Shown here: positions 35,523-44,652 of the stretch, piece by piece
Layout: each line of letters opens with the position of its first letter
Numbering within the stretch: position 1 is the stretch's first letter
Assembly: GCF_000373905.1 (NCBI RefSeq)
Contig: NZ_KB892705.1
Location: 558,001-622,000 of the forward strand
Direction: 5' to 3'
DNA: 64,000 nucleotides
DNA from: Mycobacterium sp. 155
GTDB lineage: Bacteria > Actinomycetota > Actinomycetes > Mycobacteriales > Mycobacteriaceae
The notes under the pieces: generated by a model
What the model was told of the DNA's origin: nothing
Database searches by the model: none
What the model saw: the letters and a program-made list of their open reading frames with translations, nothing else
Made by a program: the position numbers and the translations under genes

Positions 35523-37796
35523 ATGAGCACAACCGCTGTACCTTTCACCGCCACTATCCTCGGGTCGCCCCGCATCGGCCCGAATCGTGAACTCAAACGC
35601 GCAGTCGAAAAGTACTGGGCCGGCCGCATCGACCGCACCGAACTGGAATCCGTCGCCGCCACCCTGCGCCGCGACACCTGGGCATCGCTCGGCGCGGCGG
35701 GGCTGGACTCGGTCCCGGTCAACACCTTCTCCTACTACGACCAGGTGCTCGACACCGCGGTACTGGTGGGTGCGCTACCGCCTCGGGTGGCCGGTGTGGC
35801 TGACGAGCTAGACCGCTACTTCGCGGCGGCGCGTGGTAACGACGAGATCGCGCCACTTGAGATGACGAAGTGGTTCGACACCAACTATCACTACATCGTG
35901 CCCGAGATCGGGCCTGACACCTCGTTCGCCCTCAACCCGGCCAAGGTGTTGGGCGAGCTGGAAGAGGCTGCAGCCCAGGGTATCCCGGCGCGACCGGTGA
36001 TCGTCGGACCGATCACCTTCTTGGCGCTGTCGAAGGCGGTCCAGGGCGCGGGTGCTCCGATCGCCCGGCTCGACGAGCTCGTCGACGTGTACGCCGAGCT
36101 GCTTGAGTTGCTTGCCGACAAGGGTGTCACGTGGGTGCAGCTCGACGAGCCCGTGCTGGTGACCGACATTCTCGACAACGCTGCCGAGCTGGCCGGACGT
36201 ACCTATGCCCGGCTCGGTGCGCTGACCAAGCGGCCGTCGGTGTTCGTCGCCACCTACTTCGGTGAGCTCACCGACGCCCTGCCCGCGCTGGCCAGCACCC
36301 CGATCGAGGCCATCGGCATCGATCTGGTCGCAGGTTCGGGGACGGCGTTGGCGGCCGTACCCGAGCTCGCCGACAAGCTCGTGGTCGCGGGCGTGGTGGA
36401 CGGCCGCAACATCTGGCGCACAGATCTGGAAGGTGCACTGGGCAAACTGGCCACATTGTCGGGGTCTGCGGGGGCCGTCGCTGTCTCTACTTCATGCTCG
36501 ACGCTGCACGTGCCGTACACCATCGATGCCGAGGAAGGCCTCGACGCGGCGCTGCGCAGTTGGCTGGCATTCGGCTTCGAGAAGGTCACCGAGGTGGTGA
36601 CCCTGGCCCGCGGGCTCAACGACGGCCGTGTGGCAATCTCGGCTGAGATCGCGGCATCCAACGAGGCCATTGCATCGCGGAAGTCCGATCCACGGCTCAA
36701 CAATGAGCAGGTCCGTGCGCGTATCTCGGCCATCCTTGCGTCGGGTGCCAAGCGCGGGCCCGCCGACCAGCGTCGGGCGGCGCAGCAGGATCGGCTCAAG
36801 CTGCCCACCCTGCCCACCACCACGATCGGGTCCTACCCGCAGACCTCTGCCATTCGGGTTGCCCGCGCCGACCTGCGGGCCGGCAAGATCGATGCGGCGG
36901 AATACGGGCGGCGGATGAAGGCCGAGATCGCCGACGTCATCAAGCTGCAGGAGCAACTGGGTCTGGACGTGCTGGTGCACGGTGAACCGGAGCGCAACGA
37001 CATGGTGCAGTACTTCGCCGAGCAACTCGACGGATTCTTCGCGACCCAGGATGGTTGGGTGCAGTCCTATGGCAGCCGGTGCGTACGCCCGCCGATCCTG
37101 TACGGCGACGTGGCTCGGCCCAAGCCGATGACGGTCGAGTGGATCACGTACGCACAGTCCCTGACCGACAAGCCGGTCAAGGGCATGCTCACCGGTCCCG
37201 TGACGATTCTGGCGTGGTCCTTCGTCCGCGACGATCAGCCACTGGCCGAGACTGCGAACCAGGTCGCGCTCGCGATCCGAGACGAGACGATCGACCTACA
37301 GTCTGCGGGCATCGCGATCATCCAGGTCGACGAGCCGGCGCTGCGTGAGCTGCTGCCATTGCGATCCAAGGACAAGGAGGCGTATCTGAGGTGGGCGGTC
37401 GACGCGTTCCGGCTGTCGACCTCCGGAGTTGCCGACTCGACCCAGATCCACACTCACCTGTGCTATTCGGAGTTCGGCGAGGTGATCGGAGCGATCGCCG
37501 ACCTGGACGCCGACGTGACGTCGATCGAGGCCGCGCGTTCGCACATGGAGGTGCTCGCCGATCTCAACGATGTCGGCTTCGCCAACAGCGTCGGGCCCGG
37601 CGTCTACGACATCCACTCACCGCGGGTGCCGGGAGTCGACGAGATCACCGCTTCGCTGCGTGAGGCGCTGAAATCTGTTCCAGCCGAAAGGCTTTGGGTT
37701 AATCCAGATTGCGGACTGAAGACTCGGACCACACCTGAGGTGACTGCTTCGTTGCAGCATCTGGTCGCCGCCGCTGCCGCGGTGCGCTCTAACTGA
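35523..37796 (+). CDS. metE: Cobalamin-independent methionine synthase
   Basis: 757 residues, the standard two-barrel MetE length. N-terminal: [21 protein letters not shown]-terminal methyl-transfer half: [40 protein letters not shown] and [20 protein letters not shown]. Zinc ligands His and Cys are in [11 protein letters not shown], Glu lies in the following helix, and Cys in [11 protein letters not shown]. It methylates homocysteine using methyl-tetrahydrofolate polyglutamate. ATG 35523 is preceded by GAGGAC; a longer in-frame start at 35490 lies in the riboswitch platform. Confidence 0.96.
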   Translation: MSTTAVPFTATILGSPRIGPNRELKRAVEKYWAGRIDRTELESVAATLRRDTWASLGAAGLDSVPVNTFSYYDQVLDTAVLVGALPPRVAGVADELDRYFAAARGNDEIAPLEMTKWFDTNYHYIVPEIGPDTSFALNPAKVLGELEEAAAQGIPARPVIVGPITFLALSKAVQGAGAPIARLDELVDVYAELLELLADKGVTWVQLDEPVLVTDILDNAAELAGRTYARLGALTKRPSVFVATYFGELTDALPALASTPIEAIGIDLVAGSGTALAAVPELADKLVVAGVVDGRNIWRTDLEGALGKLATLSGSAGAVAVSTSCSTLHVPYTIDAEEGLDAALRSWLAFGFEKVTEVVTLARGLNDGRVAISAEIAASNEAIASRKSDPRLNNEQVRARISAILASGAKRGPADQRRAAQQDRLKLPTLPTTTIGSYPQTSAIRVARADLRAGKIDAAEYGRRMKAEIADVIKLQEQLGLDVLVHGEPERNDMVQYFAEQLDGFFATQDGWVQSYGSRCVRPPILYGDVARPKPMTVEWITYAQSLTDKPVKGMLTGPVTILAWSFVRDDQPLAETANQVALAIRDETIDLQSAGIAIIQVDEPALRELLPLRSKDKEAYLRWAVDAFRLSTSGVADSTQIHTHLCYSEFGEVIGAIADLDADVTSIEAARSHMEVLADLNDVGFANSVGPGVYDIHSPRVPGVDEITASLREALKSVPAERLWVNPDCGLKTRTTPEVTASLQHLVAAAAAVRSN

Positions 37797-37812
37797 CCCG
37801 TGGGCTGTTGCC

Positions 37813-37848
37813 TCGTGCCGCCGGTGAGAGGGGTCATCGGCGGCACGA
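37813..37848 (+). terminator. Terminator after metE
   Basis: An 11-bp perfect stem TCGTGCCGCCG/CGGCGGCACGA with a 14-base loop, 16 bases after the metE stop. It is U-less, as is usual for mycobacterial terminators. The rest of the 295-base gap to prpD shows no gene; the usual neighbour prpR is not there. Confidence 0.7.
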
Positions 37849-38078
37849 CGGGCGGGCGTTGAGCCTGGCGAAACTAAACACGGTCCGACGCCCATCACCG
37901 GCGGACGTAAACCCAAGTGCAGCAGCCTCGCGCGAGCTGATCGATGTCGTCACGCACCAACCCGATCCGTACCACAACCCTTGCCTCTGAACGCAATTGG
38001 TCATCGGTGCGGATCTCGCGGAGTCGGAAACCGGCCGGGCATCGGCATCAGGTACTTTTGCCCCTCCTTGGTTCTGGG

Positions 38079-38092
38079 TACCGTGCGAATTA
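38079..38092 (+). promoter_or_regulatory. Leaderless promoter of prpD
   Basis: The -10 element TACCGT (38079-38084, TANNNT type) ends seven bases before the prpD ATG at 38092. Transcription would start at the ATG, consistent with the absence of a Shine-Dalgarno. Confidence 0.5.
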
Positions 38093-39597
38093 TGCTTGTT
38101 CACGACATCCGGACCCGGCGTAGCGCCGACGACTTCCCCCGCAATGAACACCTGGCCTGGAAGATCGCCGAGGTTGCCGCCGACCCGGTCGCCGTGCCGC
38201 CCGAGACCGAGGCGATGGTAGTCAACCGCATCATCGACAACGCCGCGGTATCGGCTGCATCGGTCATCCGCCGCCCGGTCACGGTCGCCCGCGTCCAGGC
38301 ACTCGCCCACAAGACCCGCCAGGGTGCGTCGGTGTTCGGTGTCGACGGCACGGTCTCGGCGGAGTGGGCCGCCTGGGCGAACGGGGTTGCGGTACGCGAA
38401 CTGGATTTCCATGACACGTTCCTGGCCGCCGACTATTCCCATCCCGGTGACAACATCCCCGCGCTGGTCGCTGTGGCGCAGCAGCTCGGAGTGTGCGGTG
38501 CAGACCTGATCCGTGGCATCGCGACGGCCTACGAGGTGCAGGTCGACCTGGTCAAGGGAATCTGCCTGCACGAACACAAGATCGACCACGTTGCCCACCT
38601 CGGACCGTCGGTGGCTGCAGGTTTGGGCACCATGCTGCGCCTGGACCCGGAGACGATCTATGCGGCCATCGGTCAGGCTCTGCATCTGACCACCGCCACC
38701 CGCCAGTCCCGCAAGGGACTGATCTCCAGCTGGAAGGCCTACGCGCCGGCGTGGGCAGGCAAGGTCGCCATCGAAGCCGTCGACCGGGCGATGCGCGGCG
38801 AGGGTTCGCCGGCACCGATCTGGGAGGGCGAGGACGGTGTGATCGCGTGGCTGCTGTCGGGCCCGGACCACATCTACCAGGTGCCGTTGCCCGGCCCGGG
38901 CGAACCCAAGCGCGCCATCCTGGACACTTACACCAAGGAGCATTCGGCGGAGTATCAGAGCCAGGCGCCGATCGACCTGGCCCGCAGGATGCGTGAGCGC
39001 ATCGGTGATCTCGATCAGGTCGCCGGCATCACACTGCATACCAGCCACCACACCCACGTGGTGATCGGGACCGGATCGGGCGATCCGCAGAAGTTCGATC
39101 CCGACGCATCCCGGGAGACCCTGGACCACTCGGTGATGTACATCTTCGCCGTCGCGCTGCAGGACGGCATCTGGCACCACGAGCGGTCCTATGCCCCCGA
39201 GCGAGCGCATCGGCCAGACACCGTCGAATTGTGGCGCAAGATCAGCACTGTCGAAGATCCGGAGTGGACCCGCCGCTATCACTCCACCGACCCCGCCGAG
39301 AGGGCATTCGGGGCCCGGGCCGTGGTGACGCTGAAGAACGGCGACACGATCGTCGACGAGCTCGCCGTCGCCGACGCCCATCCGCTGGGTGCCCGACCGT
39401 TCGAACGCGAACAGTACGTGGCGAAGTTCACCGAACTCGCCGACGGAGTCGTGGAAGCCGAAGAGCGGCAACGATTCCTGGACGCTGTCGCCGGCGTCGC
39501 CGACATCACGCCGGGCGGGCTGGGGGCGCTGAACGTGCGGGTCGACGCGCGGGTGCTGGACAAGGCTCCGGTGGTCCCCTCGGGGATTTTCCAATGA
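38092..39597 (+). CDS. prpD: 2-Methylcitrate dehydratase PrpD
   Basis: A 501-residue MmgE/PrpD family enzyme that dehydrates 2-methylcitrate in propionyl-CoA detoxification. Family features are [20 protein letters not shown], then [13 protein letters not shown], the [20 protein letters not shown] segment and the late [20 protein letters not shown]. The start ATG 38092 follows a leaderless -10. It overlaps prpB by 4 bases. The window supplies propionyl-CoA-producing genes upstream (Ile/Val breakdown), a sensible metabolic neighbourhood. Confidence 0.93.
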   Translation: MLVHDIRTRRSADDFPRNEHLAWKIAEVAADPVAVPPETEAMVVNRIIDNAAVSAASVIRRPVTVARVQALAHKTRQGASVFGVDGTVSAEWAAWANGVAVRELDFHDTFLAADYSHPGDNIPALVAVAQQLGVCGADLIRGIATAYEVQVDLVKGICLHEHKIDHVAHLGPSVAAGLGTMLRLDPETIYAAIGQALHLTTATRQSRKGLISSWKAYAPAWAGKVAIEAVDRAMRGEGSPAPIWEGEDGVIAWLLSGPDHIYQVPLPGPGEPKRAILDTYTKEHSAEYQSQAPIDLARRMRERIGDLDQVAGITLHTSHHTHVVIGTGSGDPQKFDPDASRETLDHSVMYIFAVALQDGIWHHERSYAPERAHRPDTVELWRKISTVEDPEWTRRYHSTDPAERAFGARAVVTLKNGDTIVDELAVADAHPLGARPFEREQYVAKFTELADGVVEAEERQRFLDAVAGVADITPGGLGALNVRVDARVLDKAPVVPSGIFQ

Positions 39598-40511
39598 GCG
39601 GCCTGCTGGCATCGGAGAGTTCGGCGGCCGAGAAACGGGAACGTTTCCGTGCGGGATTGGAATCCGGCACATTACAACGCTTCCCGGGCGCATTCTCGCC
39701 CCTGGTCGCCAAACTCGTCGCCGAGATCGGCTTTGAGGGCGTGTATGTCTCGGGTGCGGTGCTCTCGGCCGATCTGGGGTTGCCCGACATCGGCTTGACC
39801 ACCCTGACCGAGGTCACCACGCGCGGGGCCCAGATCGCGGCGGTCACGGATCTGCCCACCCTGATCGACGCCGACACCGGATTCGGTGAGCCGATGAGCG
39901 CTGCGCGGACTGTTACGCAGCTCGAAGACGGCGGCCTGGCCGGACTTCACCTGGAGGATCAAGTCAATCCGAAGCGGTGCGGTCACCTCGACGGCAAGGC
40001 TGTCGTCGAGACAGCGGAAATGGTCAAGCGGCTGCGTGCGGCCGTCGCCGCTCGGCGCGATCCGAACTTCGTGATCTGTGCGCGCACCGATGCCGCGGGA
40101 ATCGAGGGGATTTCCGCGGCCATCGATCGGGCCAAGGCCTATGCCGATGCCGGAGCCGATCTGATCTTCACCGAAGCGCTCGGCACACCCGCCGAATTCG
40201 AGCAGTTCCGCTCGGCGGTCGACACGCCTCTGCTGGCCAACATGACCGAGTTCGGCAAATCCGATCTGCTCACCGCGCGGCAGCTGGCCGATATCGGCTA
40301 CAACGTCGTCATCTACCCGGTCACCACGTTGCGCCTGGCGATGCACGCCGTCGAGGCGGGCCTTCGCGAAATCGACACCGCCGGCACGCAGTCCGGGCTG
40401 CTGGACCGCATGCAACACCGCAGCAGGCTCTATGAGCTCCTCCGCTACTCCGATTACGGCCAATTCGATTCCGACGTCTACAACTTCGTCGTGCAAGGGG
40501 AACGGTCGTGA
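39594..40511 (+). CDS. prpB: 2-Methylisocitrate lyase PrpB
   Basis: A 305-residue ICL/PEPM-family lyase. The catalytic loop is [11 protein letters not shown] with the active Cys, the metal site is [10 protein letters not shown], and [11 protein letters not shown] precedes it. It cleaves 2-methylisocitrate to pyruvate and succinate. Its ATG overlaps the prpD stop (ATGA). Its stop overlaps a GTG that was evidently the prpC start (TCGTGA). A far longer in-frame upstream extension inside prpD is spurious. Confidence 0.94.
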   Translation: MSGLLASESSAAEKRERFRAGLESGTLQRFPGAFSPLVAKLVAEIGFEGVYVSGAVLSADLGLPDIGLTTLTEVTTRGAQIAAVTDLPTLIDADTGFGEPMSAARTVTQLEDGGLAGLHLEDQVNPKRCGHLDGKAVVETAEMVKRLRAAVAARRDPNFVICARTDAAGIEGISAAIDRAKAYADAGADLIFTEALGTPAEFEQFRSAVDTPLLANMTEFGKSDLLTARQLADIGYNVVIYPVTTLRLAMHAVEAGLREIDTAGTQSGLLDRMQHRSRLYELLRYSDYGQFDSDVYNFVVQGERS

Positions 40512-40637
40512 CAACCGATCTTCGTGATGAGCCGGATCACCGGCTGGACCGCCCACATCATCGAGCAGGCGGGCTCCAACGCCCTGATCCGGCCACTGAG
40601 CGGGTACAGCGGTCAGCCGCAGCGCGCGCTGTTGTGA
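40508..40637 (+). pseudogene. prpC: prpC (2-methylcitrate synthase) deletion remnant
   Basis: GTG at 40508, overlapping the prpB stop as prpC normally does, starts VTTDLRDEP in one frame. From 40527 the +1-shifted frame reads [20 protein letters not shown], then [16 protein letters not shown] and TGA (40635-40637). This is the invariant C-terminus of 2-methylcitrate/citrate synthases. About 330 central codons, with all catalytic residues, are missing. This is an internal deletion joining the first codons to the last 36. Confidence 0.85.
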
Positions 40638-40692
40638 CGGCGGAAATCTGGTAACCGCCGACACGTCGCTTGTGCGGGCGCATAATCTCCGC

Positions 40693-42306
40693 GTGACCGA
40701 CACGGACGTGCTCATCGCTGGTGCCGGGCCGGTCGGTCTGACCGCCGCGATCGAACTGGCCCGAAATGGCATCGGATGTCGAATCGTCGACCCTCTACTG
40801 GAACCCCCGCAGTATGCGAAGGCCGTCGGCATTCAGCCCCGCACGCTCGAACTGTTTGAACGGATGGGTGTGTTGCGGCAGGTGCTCGATGCGTCGGTTC
40901 AGCTGCGCGGTCAGCTCGCCTACGTCAACGGCGAGCAGGTCGGGCAGCTGGATCTGGCGCTGCCCGACGACGTACCTTTCCACTTCGTCGGGCTGCCGCA
41001 GTACGCGGCCGAACGTATCCTGCGCGAGGAGTTGACGGCTCACGGCGTCGCGATTGAGAGCGGTCGGCGACTGACCGGGTTCGCGCAGGACGGTGACGGG
41101 GTCACCACGACGCTGACCGACGCCGACGGGACGCAGCAGACTGCCCGGGCGCGGTATCTGATCGGTGCGGACGGCGCACATTCGCTGGTGCGCAAGGTAC
41201 TCGGCCTGTCGTTCGAGGGCGCGGCGTTCGACGAACAGTACATGCTCGGCGATGTCGAGGTGGACTGGTCGTTGCCGCCCGGTTACACCGTGCGGGCCAT
41301 GCACCAGACAGCTGGGCAGACCGACGATCTGCTGGTCTGTATTCCGCTGCCGGGTCGCAAGCGTTACCGGATGTCGATGCTCGTGCCCGACGAACTCACC
41401 GTGGCGCCGAACGGCGATGTGCAGCACGGGTTTCAGGAGCAGCGCACGCCGGAGTTGGCCCACATCCAGGCGGTGTTGGACCGGCTCGCGCCGGAGCCCA
41501 CCACGGCGAGGAATCTGCGGTGGTCGTCGGTGTTCCGGATCAGCCACCGCATCGTCGACTCCTACGGCCGCCTCCGGGTGTTCGTGGCAGGCGATGCGGC
41601 GCACATCCATCCGCCGACCGGGGCGCAGGGCATGAACACCGGGATCCAGGATGCCCAGAACCTGGCGTGGAAGCTTGCGCTGGCGGTGTCAGGCGTTGCG
41701 GCCGAGGGGTTGTTGGACAGTTATGACGCCGAACGTCGTCCGGTGGGGGAGGAGGTGGTGGGCCGCACCGTCCGCCACGCCCGACAGGGCATTGGTGCGG
41801 GCACCACCGATCCCGAGCAGGTCATGCGTCGTGAGGCGCAGTTGCTGATCGACTACGGCGGCAGCCCGATCATCAGCCCCGGCGACGACACCTCCGCGCC
41901 GCGACCCGGTACTCGGGCTCCGGATGCCCGCGGCCTGACCCGCGACGAGGTCGTACCGGCCCAACGACTGTTCACCCTGCTGGCCGGGTGCCGGCACACG
42001 TTGCTCTGTTACGTCGGCCGGCGGTGCGACGACGATGTCATCGCGGCGATCGAGCAGGTGGTCGCCGCCGCGGTAGCAGCCTGCCACGGACTCGTCGACA
42101 CGTATCTGATCGCGCACCCGGATGCTGCGGCGGATACCACGATCCTCCCGCTGATCCGGGACAGCGCAGAAGATTTCGCACGAGCCTACGCGGCGGCAGA
42201 CCCGACGGTATACGTCGTCCGGCCGGACGGGTACGTGGGTTACGTGTCGCGCGGGCGGGTCGATGCCGCTGCCCTGGTCGCCCATCTCAAACTCACCTTC
42301 CGGTGA
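40693..42306 (+). CDS. FAD-dependent aromatic-ring hydroxylase (group A monooxygenase)
   Basis: 537 residues from GTG 40693. The Rossmann FAD motif is VLIAGAGPVGLTAAIELARN, the second FAD motif is VFVAGDAAHIHPPTGAQGMN, continuing TGIQDAQNLAWKLALAV, and the DG fingerprint is ARYLIGADGAHSLVRKVLGL. The C-terminal thioredoxin-like domain (about 130 residues) is as in phenol/PheA/TfdB-type hydroxylases. It hydroxylates an aromatic ring with NAD(P)H and O2; the substrate is unknown. TAATCT lies just upstream of the GTG, so the mRNA may be nearly leaderless. Confidence 0.88.
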   Translation: MTDTDVLIAGAGPVGLTAAIELARNGIGCRIVDPLLEPPQYAKAVGIQPRTLELFERMGVLRQVLDASVQLRGQLAYVNGEQVGQLDLALPDDVPFHFVGLPQYAAERILREELTAHGVAIESGRRLTGFAQDGDGVTTTLTDADGTQQTARARYLIGADGAHSLVRKVLGLSFEGAAFDEQYMLGDVEVDWSLPPGYTVRAMHQTAGQTDDLLVCIPLPGRKRYRMSMLVPDELTVAPNGDVQHGFQEQRTPELAHIQAVLDRLAPEPTTARNLRWSSVFRISHRIVDSYGRLRVFVAGDAAHIHPPTGAQGMNTGIQDAQNLAWKLALAVSGVAAEGLLDSYDAERRPVGEEVVGRTVRHARQGIGAGTTDPEQVMRREAQLLIDYGGSPIISPGDDTSAPRPGTRAPDARGLTRDEVVPAQRLFTLLAGCRHTLLCYVGRRCDDDVIAAIEQVVAAAVAACHGLVDTYLIAHPDAAADTTILPLIRDSAEDFARAYAAADPTVYVVRPDGYVGYVSRGRVDAAALVAHLKLTFR

Positions 42307-42391
42307 GCTACTCCGTGAGCGGTTCGCGATGAGTTCTCGGGCCATCGCCGGTCACATTGGCATCAACTACGGACCGATCGGGAGTGAACAC

Positions 42392-43036
42392 GTGGCCCAA
42401 CTGCTCAAAGTCCAGAATTTCAATGTCTCCAGCGACGGCTTCGGCGCCGGCGAGAATCAGAGCCGCGAGCGGCCGTTCGGCCACGCCGACCCCGCGGATA
42501 TGTTCTCCTGGGCCGGTGCCACGGCCAGTTGGCCTAATCGCACCGACCCGGGTGGCAGTCGTGGTCTGGACGACTACCTCACCCGCGACTTTGCCAACAA
42601 CATCGGCGCAGAAATCATGGGCCGCAACAAGTTCAGCCCGTATCGCGGGCCGTGGGAGGATCATGAATGGCAGGGCTGGTGGGGCGAAGAGCCGCCCTTC
42701 CACACACCGGTTTTCGTCATGACCCACTACCGGCGGCCGTCATTCACCCTCTCCGACACCACGTTCCACTTCGTCAACGCCGCCCCGGCTACCGTCCTGG
42801 ACCAGGCACGTGAGGCCGCACAGGGCAAGGATGTCCGGCTCGGTGGCGGTGCGACCACCATCCGACAGTTCCTCGATGCCGACCTTGTCGACACGCTGCA
42901 CGTGGCGGTGTCTCCGATCGAGTTGGGTGGCGGATCCCGCCTGTGGCGGTCACCGGAGGAGTTGGACGATCGGTTCCACCACGATGTTGTGCCGAGCCCC
43001 AGTGGCGTGACCCACCACTTGTTCTGGCGCACATGA
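42392..43036 (+). CDS. RibD C-terminal/dihydrofolate-reductase-like protein
   Basis: 214 residues from GTG 42392 with GGGAGTG upstream. Features are an N-terminal strand VQNFNVSSDGFGAGENQSRE, the NADPH-region IGAEIMGRNKFSPYRGPW, VFVMTHYRRPSF, VRLGGGATTIRQFLDADLVD and LHVAVSPIELGGGSRLW. This is the DHFR-fold family common in actinobacteria (YwjB/RibD_C type), reducing unknown pteridine or other substrates with NADPH. A longer frame begins inside the monooxygenase gene and is unlikely. Confidence 0.87.
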   Translation: MAQLLKVQNFNVSSDGFGAGENQSRERPFGHADPADMFSWAGATASWPNRTDPGGSRGLDDYLTRDFANNIGAEIMGRNKFSPYRGPWEDHEWQGWWGEEPPFHTPVFVMTHYRRPSFTLSDTTFHFVNAAPATVLDQAREAAQGKDVRLGGGATTIRQFLDADLVDTLHVAVSPIELGGGSRLWRSPEELDDRFHHDVVPSPSGVTHHLFWRT

Positions 43037-43078
43037 CGTGAAGGGGATGGCGATCGACGGCGGGTGGGGGTGTTGGCG

Positions 43079-43978
43079 CTACGCGTCTTCCGCCAGCTCC
43101 GGATCGAGGTCGGCTTCTGCCGCGATGACAGTGTCGGGTGGAGCGGCGCGCTCCCACAGAACCGCGCCTACACATGCTGTCAAGACCCATCCGATGCCAC
43201 TCACCCCGCACCAAGTCATCAAAGCCATCGCCACACCAATCGGGCCGAAGCCTTCCCAACCGCGGAGCAAAGGCGGGAACGCGATCCGGGCCGCCAGCGG
43301 GAGAGCGACCCCGTTGATGACCACACCGGCGAGTCCGGCCAACATGAGGTATCTCAGGCCTCGGCCGCCATCGCGCACGAGAAGCACCGGTGTGAGCGAC
43401 CAGAAAATCCACACCGGCACCAGGGCGACCAGGAACAGCAGTGGTCGGAATGAACCAGGGTGGTTATGGTCGAGTGCTATCAGTTCACGAGTGGCGAGCA
43501 TGATCAGGTACAGCACAAACCACGTGACACCGCGCAGCAGCCGCTGACCCAGCCCGAACTGTTCACGACGCCAGGCCTTGGCGAAGATTCCGGCGATGGT
43601 GATCGACATGGGAATTCCCCACACGAGGAATCCGGCGACTCCGATGAACGTCCAGCTCGACCGGAATGCCGAAGAGTCGCCGAATGCAGCGCGCACCCGG
43701 TCGGTCAGTGGGCTGACGAGACCGACTTCCCGACTGAAAAGCATGCCGGGACTGGCGTTCTCGGCGAAGCCCGAGAAATAGTCGAATCCGATGATGACCA
43801 ACGGAATGACCGTGGTGAACAGCTGGACGGAGACGAGTGTGCCCAGCGTGCCGCCGTCGATCTCGCTGAACCGGGACGCCACGGCCGCAGGCAGTCCCTT
43901 GCTGCGGAGATCGGCGAGCTGCCGGTAGCGTTGCGCGAGCCGACGGCTGACCTCGTCTCGCTTGTCGCGTGTGCTCAT
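43079..43978 (-). CDS. YihY/BrkB-like integral membrane protein
   Basis: A 299-residue protein with about six membrane segments. The BrkB/YihY pattern is visible in the N-terminal helix, VASRFSEIDGGTLGTLVSVQ, and the C-terminal GFGPIGVAMALMTWCGVSGI. The long N-terminal cytoplasmic helix is charged. The family is misnamed after RNase BN and its function is unclear, perhaps envelope transport. It is convergent with the DHFR-like gene, and the small ORF at 44005 lies just upstream on the same strand. Confidence 0.75.
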   Translation of the reverse strand: MSTRDKRDEVSRRLAQRYRQLADLRSKGLPAAVASRFSEIDGGTLGTLVSVQLFTTVIPLVIIGFDYFSGFAENASPGMLFSREVGLVSPLTDRVRAAFGDSSAFRSSWTFIGVAGFLVWGIPMSITIAGIFAKAWRREQFGLGQRLLRGVTWFVLYLIMLATRELIALDHNHPGSFRPLLFLVALVPVWIFWSLTPVLLVRDGGRGLRYLMLAGLAGVVINGVALPLAARIAFPPLLRGWEGFGPIGVAMALMTWCGVSGIGWVLTACVGAVLWERAAPPDTVIAAEADLDPELAEDA

Positions 43979-44004
43979 AGATTAGGGCGAATTCTTGCGC
44001 ACGA

Positions 44005-44136
44005 TCACACCAGCCAAGCGTTCCAGGTCGCGGTGTGGACGATCAGGATGTCGACCGAGGCCAGTCCGACGTCGCCGACGACCGGATCGGCCTTGACCCG
44101 GGCACGTGCCCTCCGCAGGATCTCGCATCTGCTCAT
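44005..44136 (-). CDS. Putative small conserved-looking protein (43 aa)
   Basis: ATG at 44136 with GGAGAC six bases upstream opens a 43-codon frame: MSRCEILRRARARVKADPVV, then GDVGLASVDILIVHTATWNA and WLV, ending TGA. A basic amphipathic helix followed by a beta-like hydrophobic half looks structured. It ends 27 bases before the BrkB-like gene, so the two may be co-transcribed. No family is recognised. The ribosome site and composition make it better than chance. Confidence 0.45.
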   Translation of the reverse strand: MSRCEILRRARARVKADPVVGDVGLASVDILIVHTATWNAWLV

Positions 44137-44445
44137 GATGTCTCCGAGCTGTCGGTTTGCGTGAATAAGTCAGGACACTAACCTCTGTAAGGCCGGTGCA
44201 CATCGGTCTTCGGGCAAGGCGAGTTGGGCTCGCGTCTGCGGCCTGTGCGCCGTCGTCTCGCCGGCGCAGCCCGACTCGCCCGGGGGCGAGGCGCTCGGAT
44301 CTCTGCCGTGCTGAAAGCGGCTGGGCCGGTGATCTTTTCGGTGCTGCCCACCCGATGTCCCGCCGCGGGTCGCGGCTGGGACAATTCAGCGAATCGGCAC
44401 GCTGTGAGTGCCCTGGCAGCTGGTTTCAGCTGCGAAGGCAGGCTG
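44137..44445. other. Non-coding stretch between small ORF and tRNA-Arg
   Basis: Open frames here are low-complexity Arg/Ser/Pro readings without ribosome sites. It should include the terminator of tRNA-Arg and the promoter of the small ORF. Nothing else is recognised. Confidence 0.35.
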
Positions 44446-44518
44446 CGCCCCCGGCAGGGATCGAACCTGCGACCAACCGCTTAGAAGGCGGCTGCTCTAT
44501 CCGCTGAGCTACGGAGGC
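44446..44518 (-). tRNA. tRNA-Arg(TCT)
   Basis: A 73-base minus-strand cloverleaf. The acceptor stem GCCTCCG pairs with CGGGGGC (one G-U), the D-arm is AGCTCAGCGGATAGAGC, the anticodon stem/loop is CCGCC-TTCTAAG-CGG with anticodon TCT, and the T-loop is GTTCGAT. No CCA is encoded. No duplicated 3' end was found nearby. Confidence 0.95.
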
Positions 44519-44652
44519 AACGAGGCTGAAGTGTATCTTCCCTGCCCGGGTGGACTGCCAATCGTGACACCCGGCAAAGCTGGCCCGCGGCCATCAGCGG
44601 CGGACTAGCGTGGACGCTGCACTTGGCAGCCGGGGAGGAAGAGGATCGCGTT

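Noticed and set aside
37870..38010. Possible decayed prpR on the minus strand before prpD
   Set aside because: The short frames there show none of the helix-turn-helix or ICL-regulator motifs expected of PrpR.
37834..39693. 619-codon open frame antisense to prpD
   Set aside because: It is a mirror of the real gene prpD, whose family motifs and operon overlap with prpB are clear. Long antisense frames are expected from GC-rich third positions.
44446..44518. tRNA-Arg as a second integration site
   Set aside because: I looked for a copy of its 3' end in the flanking kilobases and saw none.
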